From: Acidobacteriota bacterium
Lineage (GTDB): Bacteria > Acidobacteriota > Terriglobia > Acidiferrales > UBA7541
Assembly: GCA_003224085.1 (NCBI GenBank)
Contig: QHYK01000066.1
Location: forward strand, 26,013 to 90,012
Length of the DNA stretch: 64,000 nt
Direction of reading: 5' to 3'
Shown: positions 17,576 to 26,265 of the stretch, one piece after another
How positions within the stretch are numbered: position 1 is the first letter of the stretch
Layout of the letters: each line of letters begins with the position of its first letter
The notes under the pieces: generated by a model
Told to the model about the DNA's origin: nothing
Databases searched by the model: none
What the model saw: the letters and a program-made list of their open reading frames with translations, nothing else
Position numbers and translations under genes: made by a program

Positions 17576-20500
17576 GTGGGTGTGAAATTACGAGCAGTCT
17601 GGAATGTAGTTGGGATTGGGCTCGCTGCCGTATGCCCGCTCTTATCGGGCTGCGGTGGCAAAGGCAACGCCGCCAATGTCATCACCGTTACCATTACTTC
17701 CTCTTCCGGCATGAATCTCATTTTGGGCCAATCCACGACTCTGACCGCCACCGTGAATGGCGCGAACAACCCCAAGGTGAATTGGACTCCCGTCTGCCAG
17801 TACACCACCACGACGACCGATTCCAACGGCAAGACCACTACATCCAAACCACTCAACTGTCCGCAGGACACTTCCGTCACCCCCCCCGACGACAATCACA
17901 CGATTTTTGGTGTGTTTAGCAACCAGCAGACCACCGGAACGGAAGTCTTTACCGCTACAACCAAGTTGCCTGACCCAAAGACCTATCCAGGCCTCGTCAT
18001 CATTGCTACAGCGCAATCGGTGCAAAACACCTCGAGGACCGGAACGTTCAACCTCACCCTCAACTCCGGCATCGGCATAACATTTACCCCTACCACCGCC
18101 AGCGTTCCCGTCAACGAACCACAAACCTTCACCGCTTTTCTCATCAACGACATCGGACAAACCACCGGTGTAACTTGGGCGCTGACCCAGCAAGTTCCGA
18201 ATCCCACCGCCGGCTCGAACCCTAACCCGTACACTCCGCTCGCGACTTGCAGCCCGACCTGCGGCTCGCTCAATGTCCCCGACCCCAACAATCCCAACAC
18301 CGTCATCTACACCGCGCCGCCGGCTGTGCCGACCACTATTACCCCAGCGCAAACGAACAACACCAATTCGCCCGCGAACGTCACTATCTTCGCGGTGTCC
18401 AAAGCCGACCCTACGCGCTATGTCCCTGGGACGATCACCCTCACTCCTGGCGGGCCCATTACTTTCAACGGCATCTCGCCTACGATTGCCCCCCAAGGTG
18501 CCACGCTTTGGGACATTTATCTGGACGCGCCGAATATCTCATCCGCGACGACCATTACCCTGACCTACCCTGGCAATGTCCAGAGGATAAAAAAATCGGA
18601 TTCCGGGCAAATCAAAGTCCTCTTCCCGGTCCCTGCTTCTTCCAGTTCAAGCTCCTCTTCAAGCTCCACAACCTGTTCCACTACGACTCCCTGTTCCACG
18701 GGCGCGCGGCTTCGTCTCAATGCCGAGGACTTGGCCACTGCAGGGCCGGTGACCGTTTCTGTTGTGGACCCCGCCGAACCGTGCAACACCATTGCCGCAG
18801 GGACTCCCTGCACGGCGACAGGCGCGGGGACGTTCACCATCATGCCCGTGCGTCCGACCAGCACGGCCACGGTCCCGGACGATATTGTTCAGGGCGCCCA
18901 GACGCTGAACTTTCCAGTCACCATCGACGGCGGCTATTTTGGTCCTTTTGGCCCGAATGTTACGAGCCCCAGCAATTTCATCCGGGCCTATTTTCAGTCT
19001 CCCGGAAACGACCTCTTAATTAATCCAACCAGCTCCAGTTCGCGTCAGTTGGTTACTTCGCTTCCCGCTAGCAGCATCAACCCGAACAATCCTGGCCTCT
19101 ATCCACTTTACGTTGCCAGCACCGCAAGCCCGGCTCCCACTCCTCCAAACGCTTCCGTCACCAACATAGCCATTTTCCCGGATTATTCCACCAAGGCGCC
19201 GGCCATTCCGGCGTGCTTGAGCTCGATCCCCGCGGGCACGAATCCGAGCGCTGTGGACATCGACACAGCGCTAGGTGTTTTGGTTGTGGCCGAGGCGGGT
19301 TCGCCATCGGCAACCCCCGCCGTGCCCAGCGCATTGCAGTTCTACGGCATCACGACAGTTCCTTGCTCCTCGAATCCCAGCGGGGCTGCCACAACATTGC
19401 AGCCGATCGATGGCAACGGCGCGCCTTGCACTCCGTCTGCATCACCCGCGCCGGGAAGCACCTGTCCCTACGTCAGCAATCCTGCGGCGAACTACACCAT
19501 CAACGTTCCTACCGGCATTTCCGTGGATCGAACGAGTCACACGGTGGCGGTGGTCAACTACGGGGACCAGTCCGTGACTGTTTTGCAGGTTCCTGTTCCA
19601 GGAGCTACGCAGTCTGCCTTTACACCCTTCAACATAAGTCTTTCAGGAGCCTTGGAGAATTCTGTAAGTCCCGCGCCCCTTCCTTATTCCATTGGCGTGG
19701 ACCCGGATTCGCATCTGGCGCTGGTAGCCTATTCTTCGACCTCCACCTCCTCTGTCGCAAACCTCGGCTTTATCGTCAATTTGAATCCAGATTCGTCAAC
19801 TACGCCGAACCGTTACGGATGTCCCTTGGATCACGCTCTCACTCCGTCTTCCACCAAAGCGGGCCAATGCCTCTTCTCGCAGGTTACGCTGAACACGGGC
19901 ACCTATCCGCAGGTCGCTGTGTCTTCCCATGGCCACTCGGCGCTGGTAACCCCCGGAGGATCAGGAGTAGTTCGGGAAGTTGACGTCACCAAACCTTCCA
20001 CGGCTAATCTGGTCAGTTCCGCATCGCTTTCGGGGGGAGTTGTGACGGTTGCTGTTGACACGACTCAGTGTCCGCCTGGCGTCTCGCCAACCTCATCGAG
20101 TACTAAGAATCCCTGCCCGCTTACGATGGTTCCCGGCTTTGTCGGCTCGGTGCTCATCACCGGACTAACGGCGAAAAACTCTGCCAACAACGCCCTCTTC
20201 AATGGCGTGTTTACCGTCAGCGTTACCAGCAACAACACCTTTACCTACGCCCCTCCCAATACCACCGCCACGGACGCGTGCCAACCGCCCTCCGGGGCCA
20301 CCAGTTGCGGGGGCGAAGTTTTCTATAGTCAGCCGGACCAAATTTTTGGGCTCACCAACACGTCTCAAGGGATCGCCATCAATCCCATCACCAGCACAGC
20401 CGCCATTGCCGATGTCAACGCCACCGGCAACATCGGAGCACAAATCAACCTCCTTAGCGGCTTGGACCAATCCACATCCTCCATCCTCTTTTCCCCCAAC

Positions 20501-22321
20501 TGCACTGCTTTCACCACCACTTGTTCCACAGGCTCGCCGGAACTGCTCCCGACGGCGGATGTGGCTTGGCAGCCATTCACGAATTTGCTGGTTTCCTACA
20601 ATCCGCATTTGAACCAGGTCTCTATTTCTGATCCGGTCAGCCACCGGCGCTATGCTTTTGCCTGCGCAAGTTCCTCTGCCTGTCAGGTCAATCCCATCGT
20701 GTCTAGCCAGATCAGCTTGAGCGGGACAGGCACTGCCACTCTTGCGGTTCAGAACGGCACTACCAACTCGCTCACCCTCTTTGGAGGCTTGGCGGTTGAT
20801 CCAGTCACCAATCAAGCATTTGTCGTCAAGTCCGGCAGCGGCGCCATCGACGTTGTCGACTTAGGCGGCGCCACTCCCGTCAAGCCCGCTCACATTTCGG
20901 AAGTAATTGTCCCCAGTCCGCCGAATGCTGGACAAGGCACCATCGGCGGCATCCCCAACGCCTTGGTTCCTCAAGCCGCGCTCACCTGCACCAATCCGAC
21001 GCCACCGGCCACTTGTGATTTGCCCGGTGTAAGAATCCTCGGTTCCGGCTTTGCTTCCGGCATGACCGTGCGCCTCGACGGCGTCGACATCACCACCCAG
21101 GGCGGCTCAGTTGGTGCGCCCCTTAACGGCGGCCGCGAGGTCGACGTCACTATCCCGGCCTCCGCCCTCACCATGCCCCATCATTTCGCGCTCGATGTTC
21201 TCAGTAGCGGCGCACAATCCAATGCCGTCGAATTCATTGTCGTTCAGTCGATTGATCTCTCCAAAGTGTGCACGGCCAACGGAAGTCCCACCAACACCAT
21301 GCCCGCTTCCGTTGCCATTGCCGACCAGATCGCCAATGGCCCCTTCTCGCCTTTTGCCTTAGTCAGCGTTACCGGCTGTAACAGTATTGTGCAGATCGAC
21401 CTTAATCCCACGAGCGCCACCTTTGGGCAGCTCCTCGGCGGTCCCATCTCCGTTGGAGCTAATCCGCAGGGCATTGCTATCTGGCAGCATCAAGGCTTGG
21501 CTGTGGTGGCCAACAACGGGGCTGGCACCGCTTCCGTCATGGACTTGACCAAGAGTCCTCCCGCCCCCGTGCTGTGCGGTTCAAATCCTTGCGGGGACGT
21601 GACCACGGGCACTAATTCAACTGGTGTGGCCATCAACGAGGCTACGGGTGCAGCCATCGTCACGAACACCGGCTCGAACACCATCAGCATGATTAATCTC
21701 GCGCTGCTCTTCCCGCCTTCGGGTACCACTCCGCCCACAACTCTGACCGCTACCAGCATCGGCGGCGTCCAGCAACCTACCGCGGTAGCCATCGATCCCG
21801 ATCGCGGCGCGAATAATCAAGGCCTGGCAGTCGTTGCCTCGATCCAATTGAGCAATGCTTCTGCTCCCAGCGGTTCCTTGACTCCGATCGATATTGATAA
21901 AGCCCCGCCAAACATCAGCACCGCTTCCCCCGGTTTTGTCTCCAGCATCCCCACAGGCATTGTTTTCGACCCTGCCGTAGCGACTAGCACCACGAATAGT
22001 GGCGTATTCTTCGCCAATTCCAGCGGGACGAATGCCATTACGGAGTACAACCCTGACAGCGGTGGCGGCAGCTCGGTCAGCGTGGGCGTCAACCCAACTT
22101 CTCTGGCGATCAATCCGCAGACCGGCGCCATGCTCACGGCCAACTCCGCGAGCAACACCATTTCTATCGTTGACACCATCGCAAGCCCCTTTAAGACACA
22201 CCAGACTCTCGGCATTCCCGGCTCGCCCACGTTTGGCGTGGCCATTGACCAGTTCACGAATTTGGCGGTCATTGTGGATCAGGCGAACATGCGGGTTTTG
22301 CTCTTCCCCATGCCCAATTGA
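17576..22321 (+). CDS. Giant lipoprotein with Ig-like/IPT domains and YVTN-type beta-propeller repeats
   Basis: About 1,581 residues. The N-terminus has a signal peptide ending in LLSGCGG, a lipobox, so the protein is probably lipid-anchored and handed to the Lol system. After two Ig-like segments (residues about 30-290) and a Ser-rich spacer (18635-18670), there are at least a dozen blade-like repeats of the form GIAVDPVTNQAFVV...SVTVLDL, for example GISVDRTSHTVAVVNYGDQS, GLAVDPVTNQAFVVKSGSG and GVAINEATGAAIVTNTGSNT. These are typical of YVTN/NHL propellers. An IPT/TIG domain (VRILGSGFASGMTVRLDGVD) sits near residue 1150. The GTG at 17576 has GGGGGA 5 nt upstream; GTGs at 17561 and 17582 are alternatives. 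The function is unknown; the setting between bamA and skp suggests envelope surface work. Confidence 0.85.
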   Translation: MGVKLRAVWNVVGIGLAAVCPLLSGCGGKGNAANVITVTITSSSGMNLILGQSTTLTATVNGANNPKVNWTPVCQYTTTTTDSNGKTTTSKPLNCPQDTSVTPPDDNHTIFGVFSNQQTTGTEVFTATTKLPDPKTYPGLVIIATAQSVQNTSRTGTFNLTLNSGIGITFTPTTASVPVNEPQTFTAFLINDIGQTTGVTWALTQQVPNPTAGSNPNPYTPLATCSPTCGSLNVPDPNNPNTVIYTAPPAVPTTITPAQTNNTNSPANVTIFAVSKADPTRYVPGTITLTPGGPITFNGISPTIAPQGATLWDIYLDAPNISSATTITLTYPGNVQRIKKSDSGQIKVLFPVPASSSSSSSSSSTTCSTTTPCSTGARLRLNAEDLATAGPVTVSVVDPAEPCNTIAAGTPCTATGAGTFTIMPVRPTSTATVPDDIVQGAQTLNFPVTIDGGYFGPFGPNVTSPSNFIRAYFQSPGNDLLINPTSSSSRQLVTSLPASSINPNNPGLYPLYVASTASPAPTPPNASVTNIAIFPDYSTKAPAIPACLSSIPAGTNPSAVDIDTALGVLVVAEAGSPSATPAVPSALQFYGITTVPCSSNPSGAATTLQPIDGNGAPCTPSASPAPGSTCPYVSNPAANYTINVPTGISVDRTSHTVAVVNYGDQSVTVLQVPVPGATQSAFTPFNISLSGALENSVSPAPLPYSIGVDPDSHLALVAYSSTSTSSVANLGFIVNLNPDSSTTPNRYGCPLDHALTPSSTKAGQCLFSQVTLNTGTYPQVAVSSHGHSALVTPGGSGVVREVDVTKPSTANLVSSASLSGGVVTVAVDTTQCPPGVSPTSSSTKNPCPLTMVPGFVGSVLITGLTAKNSANNALFNGVFTVSVTSNNTFTYAPPNTTATDACQPPSGATSCGGEVFYSQPDQIFGLTNTSQGIAINPITSTAAIADVNATGNIGAQINLLSGLDQSTSSILFSPNCTAFTTTCSTGSPELLPTADVAWQPFTNLLVSYNPHLNQVSISDPVSHRRYAFACASSSACQVNPIVSSQISLSGTGTATLAVQNGTTNSLTLFGGLAVDPVTNQAFVVKSGSGAIDVVDLGGATPVKPAHISEVIVPSPPNAGQGTIGGIPNALVPQAALTCTNPTPPATCDLPGVRILGSGFASGMTVRLDGVDITTQGGSVGAPLNGGREVDVTIPASALTMPHHFALDVLSSGAQSNAVEFIVVQSIDLSKVCTANGSPTNTMPASVAIADQIANGPFSPFALVSVTGCNSIVQIDLNPTSATFGQLLGGPISVGANPQGIAIWQHQGLAVVANNGAGTASVMDLTKSPPAPVLCGSNPCGDVTTGTNSTGVAINEATGAAIVTNTGSNTISMINLALLFPPSGTTPPTTLTATSIGGVQQPTAVAIDPDRGANNQGLAVVASIQLSNASAPSGSLTPIDIDKAPPNISTASPGFVSSIPTGIVFDPAVATSTTNSGVFFANSSGTNAITEYNPDSGGGSSVSVGVNPTSLAINPQTGAMLTANSASNTISIVDTIASPFKTHQTLGIPGSPTFGVAIDQFTNLAVIVDQANMRVLLFPMPN

Positions 22322-22558
22322 CGGCGGAAGACAGGAAGCGGTTAAGGGGCGCGACTTGCGTCCTTCTGGACCAAAACGCAGCCCAAGGGTGCCGCCACAG
22401 TTAACGGCAGCATTGCAGGAACGGAAGCGCGTCGGCTATACTTTCGGGTTTCGAGTACCTTCGTTTTACCCGCTGGGGGAGTGGGGAAACTCGAGTTTAG
22501 CTGGCTTGCGGTTGTTCCGGCTTTTTTCCGAATCGCACCAATGAATAAGGAGAATAAA

Positions 22559-23209
22559 GTGAATTCCAGATTGATAATGCATACGGCTGCCCTCGCCGCT
22601 GCCGGTCTTCTGATTGTCGCCGTCGTTCGCGCGCAGTCGCCTTCGGCTGCAGCGCCAGCGCCGAGCGCGACCGGCAAGGTCGGCGTCATCAACATTCGCG
22701 GGGCCATCGGCAGCACCGCCGAAGGCAAGCAGGCGCAGGCGGAACTGCAGTCCCAGTTCGCGCCGCGCCAGACCGAACTCGAAAACCTGAACAAGCAGAT
22801 CAACGATCTTCGTCAGCGTCTCGCCGCCTGCGAAGGCAAGTGCAGCCAGGACGAGATTCAGCGCTTGACCACGCAGGGCCAGCGCCTCACGCAGCAATTC
22901 GACCGCAAGAACAATGAACTGCAAGAGGATTCGAACGCGGCCTTAGGCGACGTCATCGACCGCATCGGCAAAAAAATGGTTGACGTCCTCGACCGCTATG
23001 CCCGCGAGAACGGCTACACGATGGTCCTGGATTCCTCTGCGCAGAACAATCCAATTCTGTACTTCTCAACGCAAGTGGATTTCACGCAGGACATCGTGCG
23101 CCTCTATGACCAGGCCTACCCGGTAAAGGGTGGCGCCCCCGCGCCACAGAAGCCCGCCGCCAAGCCGGCTCCTTCTTCGACACCAACCACCAACCCGACC
23201 AAGCCGTAG
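22559..23209 (+). CDS. skp: OmpH/Skp family periplasmic chaperone
   Basis: Skp holds unfolded outer-membrane proteins for BamA. The GTG at 22559 has AAGGAG (22547-22552) 6 nt upstream, giving 216 residues. A signal peptide (MHTAALAAAGLLIVAVVRAQ) precedes the core. VGVINIRGAIGSTAEGKQA starts the beta core; the long charged coiled coil FAPRQTELENLNKQINDLRQ up to about residue 125 forms the tentacle; IGKKMVDVLDRYARENGYTM returns to the core. The tail is Pro/Ala-rich. A Cys pair (CEGKC) sits in the coiled-coil region, which is unusual for Skp. The gene follows the lipoprotein gene in the bamA cluster and is followed by a terminator at 23268. Confidence 0.9.
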   Translation: MNSRLIMHTAALAAAGLLIVAVVRAQSPSAAAPAPSATGKVGVINIRGAIGSTAEGKQAQAELQSQFAPRQTELENLNKQINDLRQRLAACEGKCSQDEIQRLTTQGQRLTQQFDRKNNELQEDSNAALGDVIDRIGKKMVDVLDRYARENGYTMVLDSSAQNNPILYFSTQVDFTQDIVRLYDQAYPVKGGAPAPQKPAAKPAPSSTPTTNPTKP

Positions 23210-23267
23210 TATAGTTCTCAGTTTGGTGCGAGCTTTCGCTCACCAAAAAATCGACAGTTGCTCCCGA

Positions 23268-23295
23268 AACGCCCCGCTTCCTCGGGGCGTTTTTT
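23268..23295 (+). terminator. Rho-independent terminator after skp
   Basis: AACGCCCCG (23268-23276) pairs with CGGGGCGTT (23283-23291) over a 6-nt loop and runs into a T tract ending at 23295. It closes the lysS-to-skp envelope block. Confidence 0.92.
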
Positions 23296-23327
23296 GCTAG
23301 CGAAGCGACGGACGGGACTCTTCGATC

Positions 23328-23391
23328 TTCGACTTTTTAACTCTTCAACTGTTGACCTCCTCTTTCGACGGTTAACTGTCGACTGTCAACT
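23328..23391. repeat. Heptanucleotide repeat tract (TTCAACT/GTCGACT type)
   Basis: Imperfect 7-nt units: TTCGACT (23328-23334), TTTAACT (23336-23342), TTCAACT (23344-23350), GTTGACC (23351-23357), then after a 13-nt break GTTAACT, GTCGACT and GTCAACT in perfect register (23371-23391). The tract is intergenic between the skp terminator and the aldolase gene. The same heptamer type, inverted, is at 41264-41291. Confidence 0.75.
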
Positions 23392-23432
23392 CTTCTCAAG
23401 CTATAGTGTCCCCGAATCCTCAGGAGGTTCCC

Positions 23433-24236
23433 ATGCCACAACCATCGCCATCCGCCGCTTCTCCCGCGCCCAGCACCTTTATGGAGCGCGTTCCACGTCC
23501 ACCCGTCTTTGCCTCACCCGCCGAAGAGCGCCGGCATCGCAAGGAGCGCCTCGCCGCCGCCTTTCGTCTCTTTGCCGAATTTGGTTTTGACGAAGGCGTA
23601 GCCGGCCACATCACCGCCCGTGATCCCGAACACGCCGACTGTTTCTGGGTGAATCCCTTCGGCATGCACTTCGGCCGGATTCGTGTCTCCGATCTGATTT
23701 TGGTGGATCATTCCGGCAAAGTCGTCGAAGGCCACTTTGAAGTGAATCTCGCCGCCTTCGCCATTCACTCTCGCATTCACGCGGCGCGCCCGGACGTGAT
23801 TGCCGCCGCTCACGCGCATTCCCTTTATGGAAAGTCCTGGTCCTCGCTGGGCCGTCTTCTCGACCCCCTCACGCAGGATGCCTGTGCTTTTTTCGACGAT
23901 CACGTCCTGTTCGACGATTACACGGGCCTCGTCGAAGAAACCTCTGAGGGCGACCGCATTGCTCACACTCTGGGAACGAAGAAAGCCGCCATTCTGCGCA
24001 ACCATGGCTTGCTCACCGTCGGCCACTCCGTCGACGAAGCCGCTTGGTGGTTCATTACCATGGATCGCTCCTGCCAGGCGCAACTGCTGGCCGAAGCCGC
24101 GGGTGAACCCCGCAAGATTCCCGCGGAAACTGCAAAAAACACTTACGCCCTTGTCGGCTCGCATCTTGCCGGATGGTTCCAGTTCCAGCCGCTCTGGCAG
24201 CGCATCTCTCGCGCCCACCCCGATTTGTTCGAATGA
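23433..24236 (+). CDS. Class II aldolase/adducin family protein
   Basis: A 267-residue zinc-dependent aldolase-fold protein (residues about 35-235). The metal ligands are visible as His pair AHAHS (near 125) and the later His in RNHGLLTVG (near 190); an upstream motif GHITARD is typical of the family. Members act on sugar phosphates such as fuculose- or ribulose-phosphate, or are adducin-like with unknown substrate; nothing here picks one. AGGAGG lies 6 nt before the ATG at 23433 and fixes the start. A TATAGT (23402-23407) is placed as a -10, but no good -35 is visible. The heptamer tract is directly upstream. A Pro/Ser/Ala-rich leader of about 20 residues precedes the fold. Confidence 0.85.
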   Translation: MPQPSPSAASPAPSTFMERVPRPPVFASPAEERRHRKERLAAAFRLFAEFGFDEGVAGHITARDPEHADCFWVNPFGMHFGRIRVSDLILVDHSGKVVEGHFEVNLAAFAIHSRIHAARPDVIAAAHAHSLYGKSWSSLGRLLDPLTQDACAFFDDHVLFDDYTGLVEETSEGDRIAHTLGTKKAAILRNHGLLTVGHSVDEAAWWFITMDRSCQAQLLAEAAGEPRKIPAETAKNTYALVGSHLAGWFQFQPLWQRISRAHPDLFE

Positions 24237-24560
24237 TTTTCTGCTATCTCAACGGGCCAGGACCAGCAGGCTGTATCCGCCCAGAACGCGGACGGCCATG
24301 TCCTTGTGAATCGCGAAGAACAACGCCCGAGGCAGCTTGAGCAACCGCTGTGTCGTGTCCGACCCGAGGCTGTTCGCCCGCGCCGTCATGGCTAACCGCA
24401 ACGTCTGTTTCGAATTCCTAAATGCTGGAGAAAACTCGGTGAGCAGGGAACAGGCGCAGAATGCAACAGGAACCGATCACTCAAACAAGGAGTTTCAGAA
24501 CACTTCCCACCAATAATGATCCTCTAAATGTCCGGCCCTGCGGCCCCGTTCAAACTCTCC
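24237..24560. other. Gap after the aldolase gene with one possible small ORF
   Basis: 324 nt without a recognised gene. The only candidate is the minus-strand 46-codon frame at 24249-24389, listed separately. Confidence 0.4.
24249..24389 (-). CDS. Possible small ORF or gene remnant (46 aa)
   Basis: From an ATG at 24389 to a TGA. The C-terminal half (LLKLPRALFFAIHKDMAV, then VLGGYSLLVLAR) looks like natural protein and not noise, and the same frame stays open about 28 codons upstream of the ATG without an evident start. No ribosome binding site. It may be the tail of a decayed gene. No function can be assigned. Confidence 0.25.
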   Translation of the reverse strand: MTARANSLGSDTTQRLLKLPRALFFAIHKDMAVRVLGGYSLLVLAR

Positions 24561-24929
24561 TCAGTAGAACGATGCATGTTGCTCCGCACCGGGATGCTCG
24601 CCGGTGACGAACGTCCGCAGCTCCCCGGGGCACGCGCCCGACGCTCGCCGCACCGCGCGCGCGAACGAACTCGGCGATTTGAAGCCTAGGTCGATCGATA
24701 ACACTTTGATCGGCGCACCCGGCTGTTTCGCGAAAAAGCCCTTCACCCGATCCATCAGGACTTCTTCCCGGTAGTGCCTGAAATTTCCGCCGGTGGACAA
24801 CCGCACGGTCTTCTTGATGGTTCTCTTGCTCACTTGCAGGTCTTGCGACAGTTCTTCCAGCGTCTTGCGGGGATTCTCTTTCAAAAGAGCCGCTATACTC
24901 TCAAAGAGTAGTCTTGGATCGTAGGACAT
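24561..24929 (-). CDS. Small AraC/XylS-type DNA-binding protein
   Basis: A 122-residue protein made almost entirely of a two-helix-turn-helix AraC-type domain: TLEELSQDLQVSKRTIKKTV for the first and IKVLSIDLGFKSPSSFARAV for the second, followed by RRASGACPGELR, where AraC proteins normally have KKxxGxSPxxYR. There is no ligand-binding domain, so it is a stand-alone domain like the SoxS/MarA group. GGGAGG lies about 7 nt before the ATG at 24929. It is probably a transcriptional regulator; target unknown. It lies on the same strand as, and 284 nt downstream of, the broken response regulator. Confidence 0.75.
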   Translation of the reverse strand: MSYDPRLLFESIAALLKENPRKTLEELSQDLQVSKRTIKKTVRLSTGGNFRHYREEVLMDRVKGFFAKQPGAPIKVLSIDLGFKSPSSFARAVRRASGACPGELRTFVTGEHPGAEQHASFY

Positions 24930-25212
24930 AGGCGATCCTCCCGGTTTCGCTTTTACGGTCTTCCTGGATCGTGCTTCAGGTTGGTTAGGCCATATTCAAG
25001 CCGGAGCCGAACTCCGCTCTTCAGGACGGCGGGGACGTTGAAGGTTGCACTTGCCGTTCCGGTGACCTAGCGCACTCAATGTAACGGGCGTGGGATTGCA
25101 AGCAATCCGGTCTTTACCCCATTCCAGACTCAGCTTAACGCCGGACGCGAAAGTACTTTACTGCAATTTCACGCGAGGCCCATTGCGCAACAGAGCCGTT
25201 TGTCTGTTGGGA

Positions 25213-25921
25213 TTAGACTCGCGCCATCTTCAGTGATGGTTGTGTTTTTGCGAGCGTCCGCACGACGGCGTAATGTGCCAAACCGCTGCGGTTCGCTACT
25301 CCGCTTTTTCTTAATAAGTAAGATACGTACACCTTCACTGACTGCGGTGACAGACCCATATGGGCGGCGATTTCCTTGTTGCTTTGGCCCAGGCTTACGT
25401 GGCTCAGGACCTCTTCTTCCCGCTCGGTCAGTTTTAGTTCTCTTGAATAGGGCAGCGCGGGAAGAAAACTCATGACCTTTTGAAAAGCTTTTGCATCGCA
25501 CCAAGTATTTCCTTCTGCCACCGCGAAGATTGCTTTTTGCAGGTCCTTGATCGAAGCGCTCTGCTCCACAAACCCCACCGCGCCGCCTTTCAGTCCGGCA
25601 AGAAGCATCTCTAGCCGGTCCTCTCGTGTAAGCAGCAGGACAGGAGCGACGCGAGAATACTCTCGAATCAACTGCTCGAGCGCTTCAGCGTTTTTCGCGA
25701 ACGTTCCGACGTCAACGAATAACCACATCCGGCTGAAGGTTTGCTTTATTCCAAGGCGGCATGACGTCAACGAATACCACATCCGGCTGAAGGTTTGCTT
25801 TATTCCAAGGCGGCATACCGTTGGAGACTGTTGTGGATAGACCGCGTCCGGAAAGAAGGGACCTTAAAGCGGACCGAAAAACAGGCGAATCCTCAACCAA
25901 AACTACTCGAACAGTTTTCAC
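25213..25921 (-). pseudogene. NarL/LuxR-type response regulator broken by tandem duplication and frameshift
   Basis: The gene starts at the ATG at 25921 with a receiver domain (VRVVLVEDSPVFRSALRSLL, acidic pair at E9/D10). At 25708-25816 a 54/55-bp unit is present twice. The first frame (codons 1-69) duplicates MPPWNKANLQPDVV and then stops. The second frame carries the rest: VFVDVGTFAKNAEA with the phospho-acceptor Asp, LLLTREDRLEMLL, and the LuxR-type helix-turn-helix (LTEREEEVLSHVSLGQSNKE, then SVKVYVSYLLRKSG). Removing one copy restores a continuous ~210-residue protein. The usual receiver Lys is replaced (GAVGFVEQSAS instead of FLLKDAS), so signalling was atypical even before disruption. 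A shorter product from the ATG in MWLFVDVG at 25724 cannot be excluded. An assembly or sequencing error is also possible. Confidence 0.8.
25708..25816. repeat. 54/55-bp tandem duplication
   Basis: Copy A is 25708-25762 (55 bp) and copy B is 25763-25816 (54 bp). Both begin GACGTCAACGAAT and end CCAAGGCGGCAT. They differ only by one extra A in copy A (ATAACCAC against ATACCAC). A clean 54-bp duplication would add 18 residues in frame; the extra base causes the frameshift. Confidence 0.95.
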
Positions 25922-26239
25922 AGGGCCCCGGGCTGGTTATATCGTACTGAGCGTACTCCTACCACTTTCGCCCGCGAATCTACTTTTCTGCTTTAACCGT
26001 GACATTCCTGTGAACCATACATTTGCACAATTGACTCCGCGCTCCAGCAGGTGCAAGGTTTAGCTAACCTATTGGCGGGGGGGAGCCAGGGGCGGGACTG
26101 GGCAAGTACTTCCCGCAGACCACTCGAAGTCGCTCCGACTACAGACGGCCCTTCCCCGATACAGAACATAGCTGGGCCTGATTCCCAGCATCTTTCCGGG
26201 CGCAGGGGGTAACGCTAAAAACTATGGAGGCATTCCTGG
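25922..26239. other. Intergenic region between the response regulator and haloperoxidase genes
   Basis: 318 nt with no gene. TTATATCGTACT (25937-25948), 16 nt before the response-regulator start, matches half of the MarR palindrome at 45052-45070. A G-rich stretch lies at 26075-26095. Confidence 0.45.
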
Positions 26240-26265
26240 ATGAATAACTATCCGTGTGACGAAAG

